A stretch of 64,000 bases of DNA from Chthoniobacteraceae bacterium (lineage in GTDB: Bacteria > Verrucomicrobiota > Verrucomicrobiia > Chthoniobacterales > Chthoniobacteraceae), in contig CANFTB010000005.1 of assembly GCA_947449735.1 (NCBI GenBank), positions 1-64,000 on the forward strand, written 5' to 3'. Shown here piece after piece: positions 58,100 through 64,000 of this stretch (positions within the stretch are counted from its first letter, which is position 1; each line of letters starts with the position of its first letter). The position numbers and the translations under genes were made by a program. Under the pieces are notes generated by a model. It was not told the origin of the DNA. It did no database searches and worked only from the letters and a program-made list of their open reading frames with translations.

Positions 58100-58549
58100 T
58101 CAGGGGATACGCGTGTAAAACGTCTGGATCCGGCAGTAATCCATGCGCGTCTCAAATCCCAGTTCGGGCGGAAAATCTTCGAACCCACGCTGCATCCACG
58201 GTACCGGCTGGCGGAGGATCGGCTCGTAAGTCCCTCGTGTCGTAGGGAAAGGCCAGGTCACGATCTCAAACAGGCCCGCTCCCATCCGGGTCAGGGTGCG
58301 GGTCACGCCCCTCACCAGACCGTAGCTCGCGGCGCCCGAATTGCCCTCCTTCGTATTGATTTCGTCGAGGGAGTTGTAGATTTCCGACCCTCCGAAGGCC
58401 AGGTTCCCGATTCCGCGTCCCAGCTTGCGAATGGGCCCGTACGACACCATCGGCGGATCATGAATATCCGCACGACACTCTGAAACCCCGTCGATAGCCA
58501 TAGGCAGGCACATCACGGCAAGCAGTAACGTGGACTTGGGGAGACGCAT
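58100..58549 (-). CDS. TIGR04073-like exported protein
   Basis: A 149-residue protein from the ATG at 58549, with a signal segment (MRLPKSTLLLAVMCLPMA). The body reads KLGRGIGNLAFGGSEIYNSL, EGNSGAASYGLVRGVTRTLTRMGAGLFEIVTWPFP, which fits the TIGR04073 family of proteins found in genomes with exosortase-type sorting. The function is unknown. It is divergent from mfd with 125 bases between starts, and no exosortase is present in this window. The upstream frame to 58672 would enter the mfd promoter region, so it is not used. Confidence 0.6.
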   Translation of the reverse strand: MRLPKSTLLLAVMCLPMAIDGVSECRADIHDPPMVSYGPIRKLGRGIGNLAFGGSEIYNSLDEINTKEGNSGAASYGLVRGVTRTLTRMGAGLFEIVTWPFPTTRGTYEPILRQPVPWMQRGFEDFPPELGFETRMDYCRIQTFYTRIP

Positions 58550-58674
58550 GTGCAGACCGTACCCAGAGCCGCCCCCAGAGGCAAACGCCAAAATTCCGAA
58601 AAACGGAGCCAAGCCCTTTTTTTTTCGTATGCTCTCCCTCCAGTCGCATCGCCCCAAGCCAGCACCCGCCACCC

Positions 58675-61600
58675 ATGGCCGCCGCCGCCACCCTCATCGA
58701 AACCTTCGCCTGCGCACCTGCCTTCCAGCAGGCGCTCCGCAAGCGCGCGGCAAAAAAAGGAACGCCAGCCCACGCATCCCTTGCCCAGGCCGTCCCCGAA
58801 GCCCACCCCCTGCTGGCCGCCCTCGCCGCCCTCGCCCACCCGGGACGCACCTGGCTCGTGTGCCACGATTCGCGCGCCCTAGAACGTCTTTTTCCCATCC
58901 TTCAACAGTGGCTCCCCGACGCCCTGTTTTTTCCAGACGCTCCGCCGCCGCCCATCGACGGCGCCCTCCACGACCCTGAAGCAGGGGCAGAGCGCCTTTC
59001 CGTCCTCGGCACGCTCCGCGACAAGGGGCGTCCCGGCGAATGCATCGTCCTCACACTCGCCTCGCTCGCAGGCTCCGTTCCCAGTCCGGAAACGCTGCAC
59101 TCCGCCGAAATCCGTATCCGTTCCGGCCAGTCCCTCGACAGAGATGCCCTCGTCGCCCAGCTTGAAAAGGTTGGATACGAACTTGTTCCCCGGGTGGCCG
59201 AACGCGGGCAAATCGCACTCCGAGGCGGAATCATCGACGTGTTCGGATTCCAGCATCTGCGCCCCGTGCGCGTCGAACTTTTCGGGGACGAAGTCGAGTC
59301 CATCCGCGCCTTCGACCTGGACGCCCAGACCTCCGTCGAACCCCTCGACGAATGCTCCCTTCTTGGCGTGGATGCCGCGGAATCCGGACTCGTCCCGCTC
59401 GCCAAACTCATCGCCAAAAGCGACAGGGTCGTCTTCTCGGACGCATACGCGATGCAGTCGACCGTGCAAACGGAGGAGGCCGTTTCCGAGACAGAACTGC
59501 CGCCGCCCGGAATCGGAGGCGAACATTTCCTGATCCTCACCGGAAGCGCCCCCAACCCGGCCGCCGTCCCGGACGACTACTCTACCGCTTGCTTTGAATC
59601 GGGCCTCGGCCCCTTCGACGCGGGCGACTTCATCGTCGACGAGCACAAAAGAGAACGCCTTGCCGACCAACTCCTGCAGTGGCGCAAGGACGGCTGGAAA
59701 GTCTTCCTGTTCTGCCGCAACGAAGGCGAGCAGGAGCGTCTGGCGGAAATGCTGCCGGGGGCGGTCACCGACGCTCTCGTCTGGGTTTCCGGCGAGCTGC
59801 ACGGGGGCTTCGTCTGCCCCGGCGCAAAAGCCGCCGTCTTGTGCGACAGCGACCTGCTGGGCCGCTCCACCCGAAACTTGCGGATGCGGCGCCGTCCCGT
59901 GGCGGAGGCGCTCAAGCGGGGCATGCCCGATTTCACGGAGCTTTCCGAAGGGGAACTTGTCGTCCACCTCGAACACGGCATCGGGCGTTTTGAGGGACTC
60001 AAAGAAATCCCGCGCGAGGGAACCCCGGAACAGGTCCTCGTACTTTCTTTTGCCAACCACGCGCGCCTCTATGTTCCACTCGAGCAGAGCGGCCTTGTCA
60101 GCCGTTATGTCGGCATTGGAAAACGCAACCCGCCGCTCAGCGAACTCGGCGACGGCAAGTGGGCCCGGGCGCGCAAAAACGCCGAGCAGGCGGTGTTTCA
60201 ATACGCAGCGCGTCTCCTCGCGCTCCAGGCCGAACGAGAGACGTGCACCGGCTTCGCCTTCCCCCCAGACAACCACTGGGTGGAGGAGTTCGAAGACACC
60301 TTTCCCTATCAGGAAACCGACGACCAGATCTCGGCGATTGCCGCAGCAAAAACTGACATGGAGTCCACCCGCCCCATGGACAGGCTCATCTGCGGGGACG
60401 TCGGCTTTGGAAAAACCGAGATCGCGATCCGCGCCGCGTTCAAGGCAGTGATGGGGGGCAAGCAGGTCGCCATGCTCGTTCCCACGACCGTCCTCGCCGA
60501 GCAGCATTACCGCAACTTTCGCGAACGCATGAGCGCCTTTCCCGTGCGCATCGAAATGCTTTCGCGCTTCCGCTCGCAGTCCGAGCAAAAGACCACCCTC
60601 AAGGGACTCACCGACGGCTCCGTCGACATCGTCATCGGCACCCACCGCATTCTCTCCGGCAGCATCGAGTTCAAGGACCTCGGCCTTGTCGTCATCGACG
60701 AAGAACAACGCTTCGGCGTCCTGCATAAGGAGAAGCTCAAGGAGCGCTTCCGCCGCGTCGACCAGCTCACCCTTTCCGCCACGCCGATCCCGCGCACGCT
60801 CTACCTTTCTCTCATGGGAGCAAAGGACATGAGCACGCTGGAAACCCCTCCCGCAAACAGAATTCCAGTCGAAACCTTCGTGTGCCCCTACGACGAGCGC
60901 ATCATCCGCGACGCCATCGCGCGGGAGGTGGCCCGCGGCGGCCAGGTTTATTTCCTGCACAACCGAATCGAATCGATCCACCGGGTGCGCGACCGCCTCC
61001 AGACCCTCCTGCCGAAGGTGCGCTTCCTCGTCGGGCACGGCAAGATGGACGAAACCGAACTCGAGGACGTCATGCACAGTTTCGTCTCCGGGGACGCCGA
61101 CGTGCTCATCTCTACGACCATCATCGAAAGCGGCCTGGACATCCCGAACGCGAACACGATCCTCATCGACCGGGCGGACCGCTTTGGCCTCGCCGACCTC
61201 TACCAGCTCAGGGGGCGCGTCGGACGCAGCGACCACCAGGCCTACGCCTATCTGCTGCTCCCGCGCGCGCTGCTCTCCGTCGGCGAAGCGCGCAAGCGCA
61301 TCAACGCCATCAAGCAGTACTCCTCGCTCGGGGCGGGCTTCAAAATCGCGCTGCGCGACCTGGAGATCCGCGGGGCGGGCAACGTACTGGGCACCCAGCA
61401 GAGCGGCCACATTTGCGCCATCGGCTTCGAGCTATACTGCAGCCTCCTCAAACAGGCCATGGCCAAGCACAAGGGCACGTGGAAGCAGACGCCCGACCAG
61501 GCCGCCGTCCACATCGACTTCGTTTCCCTCCGGGAACCCGATTTTCTGGCCGCCCCAAAGGGCCAGAAGGCGCCGGCCTTCATCCCCCTCTCCTACCTCT

Positions 61601-61923
61601 CCGAATCGCAGCCCCGGATCGAGGCCTACCGCCATCTGGCCTCCGTGCGCGAAATGCGGGGTCTCGAGGAACTCAGGGCCAACTGGAGGGACCGCTTCGG
61701 TGCGCGCTTCCCCGAGGCCGTCGAAAATCTGTTTTCGCTGACCGCCCTCCGCGTCGAGGCGGGCGAACGGAAAATCACCGCCGTTGAAATCAAGGAAGGC
61801 AAAGTCATGCTCCGCAGGGGAGAAGACTACATTCTCATTGGGAACAAGTTTCCGCGACTGCCCTCGTCGCCAAACCCGTCCAAAAGACTGGCCAGCCTGC
61901 TGGCGCTCGTCCGCCAGCTTTGA
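58675..61923 (+). CDS. mfd: Transcription-repair coupling factor
   Basis: Mfd removes stalled RNA polymerase at DNA lesions and recruits nucleotide-excision repair. The 1082-residue protein has a UvrB-like N-terminal region (about 1-400, LRGGIIDVFGFQ), the RNA-polymerase interacting CarD-like domain from about 425 (EGELVVHLEHGIGRF), Walker A GDVGFGKTE at 574-582, a DEEQ box at 675-678, the helicase second domain, the translocation motif GAGNVLGTQQSGH, and the C-terminal TRCF domain. Length is a little short of E. coli Mfd (1148). It starts with ATG and is divergent from the TIGR04073-like gene. Confidence 0.97.
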   Translation: MAAAATLIETFACAPAFQQALRKRAAKKGTPAHASLAQAVPEAHPLLAALAALAHPGRTWLVCHDSRALERLFPILQQWLPDALFFPDAPPPPIDGALHDPEAGAERLSVLGTLRDKGRPGECIVLTLASLAGSVPSPETLHSAEIRIRSGQSLDRDALVAQLEKVGYELVPRVAERGQIALRGGIIDVFGFQHLRPVRVELFGDEVESIRAFDLDAQTSVEPLDECSLLGVDAAESGLVPLAKLIAKSDRVVFSDAYAMQSTVQTEEAVSETELPPPGIGGEHFLILTGSAPNPAAVPDDYSTACFESGLGPFDAGDFIVDEHKRERLADQLLQWRKDGWKVFLFCRNEGEQERLAEMLPGAVTDALVWVSGELHGGFVCPGAKAAVLCDSDLLGRSTRNLRMRRRPVAEALKRGMPDFTELSEGELVVHLEHGIGRFEGLKEIPREGTPEQVLVLSFANHARLYVPLEQSGLVSRYVGIGKRNPPLSELGDGKWARARKNAEQAVFQYAARLLALQAERETCTGFAFPPDNHWVEEFEDTFPYQETDDQISAIAAAKTDMESTRPMDRLICGDVGFGKTEIAIRAAFKAVMGGKQVAMLVPTTVLAEQHYRNFRERMSAFPVRIEMLSRFRSQSEQKTTLKGLTDGSVDIVIGTHRILSGSIEFKDLGLVVIDEEQRFGVLHKEKLKERFRRVDQLTLSATPIPRTLYLSLMGAKDMSTLETPPANRIPVETFVCPYDERIIRDAIAREVARGGQVYFLHNRIESIHRVRDRLQTLLPKVRFLVGHGKMDETELEDVMHSFVSGDADVLISTTIIESGLDIPNANTILIDRADRFGLADLYQLRGRVGRSDHQAYAYLLLPRALLSVGEARKRINAIKQYSSLGAGFKIALRDLEIRGAGNVLGTQQSGHICAIGFELYCSLLKQAMAKHKGTWKQTPDQAAVHIDFVSLREPDFLAAPKGQKAPAFIPLSYLSESQPRIEAYRHLASVREMRGLEELRANWRDRFGARFPEAVENLFSLTALRVEAGERKITAVEIKEGKVMLRRGEDYILIGNKFPRLPSSPNPSKRLASLLALVRQL

Positions 61924-61932
61924 GGCCGGTAA

Positions 61933-62331
61933 TCAGGGGTAAACCAGCGCGGACCGCAGATCCACCTTGGTGACCACCTTGCCGTCGTGCATGACAGCGA
62001 CCTCCCACTGCCGCTTGATCGGAGGGAGCCCGTCCAGACGGCTTCCGTGCAGGTAAGTCAGCCCCTTTTCCTTCTTCCACTTGGCCTTTTCAAGCATCTC
62101 GCAATCAAACTTTTCAGCCACGAGGTACGCCTTGGCCGACTCCAAAGGCATCCCCAGATGAATCTTCTTCTTCAAGATCTCAGTCATCTCAGACGGGCTT
62201 TGAACATCTTCGGTTGCGCCCTCTTCCTTGCATCCAGAAAGAACCATTAAACCGGCGGCAAGAAGTGCGTAAAAAAGAGAGGCCCTGACAGCCCTCAAAC
62301 TCCTTGTTAGGATGCTTTTGAAAGTGGCCAT
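61933..62331 (-). CDS. Small lipoprotein, BamE-like architecture
   Basis: From the ATG at 62331 the product is 132 residues. It has a basic N-terminus, a hydrophobic stretch, and a lipobox LMVLSGC with the lipidated cysteine at C34. The mature part begins with acidic residues and contains SEMTEILKKKIHLGMPLESAKAYLVAEKF, a helix-turn pattern like the BamE/SmpA family entry (GMxxxxVxxxL). Family membership is a guess; the rest (LTYLHGSRLDGL, VAVMHDGKVVTKVDLRSALVYP) is beta-rich. It lies convergent with mfd, 9 bases from its end. Confidence 0.6.
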   Translation of the reverse strand: MATFKSILTRSLRAVRASLFYALLAAGLMVLSGCKEEGATEDVQSPSEMTEILKKKIHLGMPLESAKAYLVAEKFDCEMLEKAKWKKEKGLTYLHGSRLDGLPPIKRQWEVAVMHDGKVVTKVDLRSALVYP

Positions 62332-62567
62332 TGTATCCCGGCTGCGACTTTGGTGTAACGCTTTGTTCATTAACATGTGCCGGGGGGGACACCCCAGTAT
62401 GTTCAACAAAACCCAGAAACTACGTCAAGACTTTGGCATCAAAAATGTATGATACACATGAAGCAATCTTATTAATCTTCCAAACCCTTGCACCTTGGCA
62501 TGCATCATGTATATGAGGCCGTCTCATTGGACGCCTTGATAATCTTCAAGGCCCTGCCAAAAGAGGT
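62332..62567. other. AT-rich intergenic region
   Basis: About 236 bases upstream of the lipoprotein gene and downstream of the small membrane protein gene. It is noticeably AT-rich compared with its neighbours (for example around 62440-62490). I see no gene, terminator or structured RNA that I can support. Confidence 0.4.
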
Positions 62568-62858
62568 TCAGGGCCGCCGGTTTGGAGACTCCACCGTGGC
62601 TCCGCCGCCCTCGGGATCCGGTGTCAACTCACGCAGTCTCGCATCCTCAAGTTCCCTAGCCTTCGCCCGCTCCTCCGCCTTCTGCTTCCAGGCCCAGTAA
62701 CGCACCCCGATGCGAACCGAATGGGAAATGCCCTCCAAGCTCGGATTGGAGCGCAGAATCGGGTCAATCGTGTCCTTCCACAGGAAAACACAGCTCGCGA
62801 CTACAAGCAGCAGGCCGAGACCCACCTGAATCAAGCGCTCACGCCATTGAGAACTCAT
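62568..62858 (-). CDS. Small single-pass membrane protein of unknown function
   Basis: A 96-residue protein with one transmembrane helix at about 9-27 (LIQVGLGLLLVVASCVFLW), a short linker, an alpha-helical charged stretch (AWKQKAEERAKARELEDAR), and a proline/glycine-rich tail. I do not recognise a family. It starts with an ATG 111 bases upstream of the zone where the next leftward gene ends, with no sign of a shared operon. Confidence 0.55.
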   Translation of the reverse strand: MSSQWRERLIQVGLGLLLVVASCVFLWKDTIDPILRSNPSLEGISHSVRIGVRYWAWKQKAEERAKARELEDARLRELTPDPEGGGATVESPNRRP

Positions 62859-62969
62859 GGATTGTTCGATTACGGAACTCCGACGGTTTGCCTTGCAGGC
62901 TCCCTTTTAGCAAAGACCACCGGCTGTAGCTGCTGATCACATCTGGCAACCCGCCGGGGCGATGCGCGG

Positions 62970-63455
62970 CTACAACCCCATCTTAGTAAGCTCCTTGTCG
63001 AGAAGCATCTGAAACTGGGGAACATCTGTCGGCGCGGGTTTGTAACCCGGAAACGGCGGAACCATCCCCAGCTGCCCCATGTTGTCCAAATACCACGCAG
63101 CCTTCTGGCCGTCGGAGAAAGTCACGCTTCCACTCACCATGGCCCCCGGACGCATCAAGGTGTCCACCGCAACCGTGACACCGCCCGTCGGCACGGGGGC
63201 CTCCGCCGCTCCCTCGGGAGCGCCGGCGGCGTCGGCAGCAGCACCGGGGACGGCGGGATCATCAGCCGGAACGGGCTTCGCCTCGGGAATCGGATCCTTT
63301 GGAAGCAGCTTCAGATCGTCCACCAGCATGCGGGTCTCCATGTAGGTCAGGCGGATGTCCAGCTCGCTGCCCAGACGGGACTGGATCTCCGAGAGTTTCA
63401 TACCATCCGCAATCCATTGGGCTACTTTGCTTTTCTGCTCGTCAGTCAATTGCAT
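62970..63455 (-). CDS. Conserved-type hypothetical protein with a helical N-terminal motif
   Basis: A 161-residue cytosolic-looking protein. The first 45 residues (LTDEQKSKVAQWIADGMKLSEIQSRLGSELDIRLTYMETRML) form a helix-turn-helix-like pattern. A linker of about 45 residues, rich in alanine, proline and glycine, follows, then a small beta-like domain with VDTLMRPGAMVSGSVTFSDGQKAAWYLDNMGQLGMVP. I believe this architecture recurs in Verrucomicrobia but cannot check here. The start ATG overlaps the 3' end of a small frame to the right (63442-63543). Confidence 0.6.
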   Translation of the reverse strand: MQLTDEQKSKVAQWIADGMKLSEIQSRLGSELDIRLTYMETRMLVDDLKLLPKDPIPEAKPVPADDPAVPGAAADAAGAPEGAAEAPVPTGGVTVAVDTLMRPGAMVSGSVTFSDGQKAAWYLDNMGQLGMVPPFPGYKPAPTDVPQFQMLLDKELTKMGL

Positions 63456-63543
63456 ATCGAAAATCTCTCTGGCGGCAATACTCGGCCAACTCCCGCTGCA
63501 TGTCGAGATCCTCGCGCAGTCTTAGAATACGCGCCCAAATCAA
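63442..63543 (-). CDS. Possible small overlapping ORF
   Basis: A 33-residue frame from a TTG (63543) to a TGA (63442-63444), encoding WARILRLREDLDMQRELA and then EYCRQRDFRYAID. It overlaps the start of the gene at 62970-63455 by 14 bases, as translationally coupled genes do. It is charged and helix-like, but short and without a strong ribosome site. It could be a small partner of the downstream gene or chance. Confidence 0.25.
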   Translation of the reverse strand: MIWARILRLREDLDMQRELAEYCRQRDFRYAID

Positions 63544-63560
63544 AGCAGGCTCCGCGGTCT

Positions 63561-64000
63561 TTACTGCGCGGCCGGCTTGTCAATCCACCCCATCGCAGCC
63601 ATCCACTCGCCCACGCGCTGCGGCCAACTCGCCACCGGGTTGCTCCCCTGACGCATCCCAAAACCGTGGCCGCCAGTGTGGAAAACATGCAACTCCGCCG
63701 GCAAACTCAGCTTCTTGTACTCCAAATAGAGAAGGGCGCTGGCGCTGGCGCTAGTGGTTCCCCTGTCGTCGTGGGCATGGACCAGACACGCGGGCGGCGA
63801 TTTGGGAGTCACCTTGACGGTTGGCAAAAGCGCAAAAGGATTCTCTGCCGAAACAAGATATGCGGGATACACCGGAATCACAAAGTCCGGAGTGGCGTCC
63901 TCAACGTCACAGGCGGGATCGGTGCGGTAGGTCCTCTCGTTGGGATACAGCGAAGCCATGACCGCCAGATGGCCCCCCGCCGAAAACCCAAGGATGCCTA
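63561..64000 (-). CDS. Alpha/beta hydrolase (esterase type), cut by the right edge
   Basis: The 3' part of a hydrolase, read leftward; its 5' end lies beyond 64000. The visible catalytic triad is the nucleophile serine in GFSAGGH (within the last 45 bases of the window), an aspartate in HAHDDRGTT, and a histidine in GGHGFG near the C-terminus. This matches the BD-FAE/xylan-esterase-type family often secreted to act on polysaccharide esters. No signal peptide can be judged because the start is missing. The stop codon is 18 bases from the small ORF to the left. Confidence 0.85.
   Translation of the reverse strand, partial: GILGFSAGGHLAVMASLYPNERTYRTDPACDVEDATPDFVIPVYPAYLVSAENPFALLPTVKVTPKSPPACLVHAHDDRGTTSASASALLYLEYKKLSLPAELHVFHTGGHGFGMRQGSNPVASWPQRVGEWMAAMGWIDKPAAQ

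Noticed and set aside
57937..58188. 83-codon - strand frame overlapping the 3' end of the TIGR04073-like gene
   Set aside because: It overlaps a better-supported gene and has no recognisable domain or start site.
58879..61410. 843-codon open frame on the - strand inside mfd
   Set aside because: It lies wholly antisense to a certain mfd gene. High GC at third positions produces such shadows, and the translation shows no domain.
1..64000. CRISPR arrays, IS elements, prophage, tRNA or rRNA genes
   Set aside because: No regular short repeats with spacers, no transposase or integrase, and no structured RNA gene could be recognised by eye. A tRNA or ncRNA scan would be needed to exclude small RNA genes.

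Overview
The window is a GC-rich bacterial chromosomal segment, most likely from a Verrucomicrobiota member close to Opitutaceae. That placement is an inference from gene content: a PVC-type c-heme protein with an N-terminal ThuA domain, a Gfo/Idh protein with a Tat signal, very large secreted proteins built from repeated Ig-like domains, a TIGR04073-like exported protein, and a cyanobacterial-type long Pgi. No IS element, phage, rRNA, tRNA or CRISPR array was recognised.

Layout. 0-11 kb: ruvB, then a run of + strand genes: a 2003-residue secreted zinc protease/Ig-repeat protein, an isolated flagellin, an SCO1-like thioredoxin-fold protein and an M20 peptidase. 11-15 kb: a tightly overlapping - strand operon of pgi, a soluble histidine kinase and an NtrC-type regulator, then a + strand ThuA-like protein with a strong terminator. 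16-22.7 kb: a - strand operon of two transglutaminase-like proteins around a circularly permuted ATP-grasp/alpha-E fusion, a predicted peptide-modifying system. 23-25.5 kb: a small accessory island with a Fic protein, a DUF4160-DUF2442 pair whose DUF4160 gene carries a nonsense codon, and two related broken reading frames. 25.5-28 kb: a GMC oxidoreductase and its gluconate-dehydrogenase subunit-3-like partner. 28-35.5 kb: dnaE and a LolD/FtsX-type ABC exporter. 35.8-39.1 kb: an ECF sigma factor, a zinc-ribbon protein, a sugar isomerase-like TIM barrel and a NagA-like deacetylase. 39.2-45 kb: the c-heme PVC protein divergent from a Gfo/Idh oxidoreductase. 45-52 kb: an MnmC-like protein, uracil-DNA glycosylase, TPR protein, proC, uspA and rarA. 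51.8-56.3 kb: a subtilisin-like protease with five Ig-like domains. 56.7-64 kb: a TrmA/RlmD-type RNA methyltransferase, a TIGR04073-like protein, mfd, small envelope proteins, and an alpha/beta hydrolase running off the right edge.

How the parts relate. The core is housekeeping replication and repair (ruvB, dnaE, rarA, udg, mfd), mixed with carbohydrate catabolism (pgi, nagA-like, GMC/Gfo oxidoreductases, ThuA, c-heme protein) and secreted degradative or adhesive proteins. The most notable material is the decaying DUF4160-DUF2442 island beside fic, the 510-bp higher-order repeat in the large Ig protein, a diverged cross-phylum palindromic repeat present twice, an MnmC homologue whose methyltransferase half lacks its key motifs, and the overlapping pgi/kinase/regulator operon.
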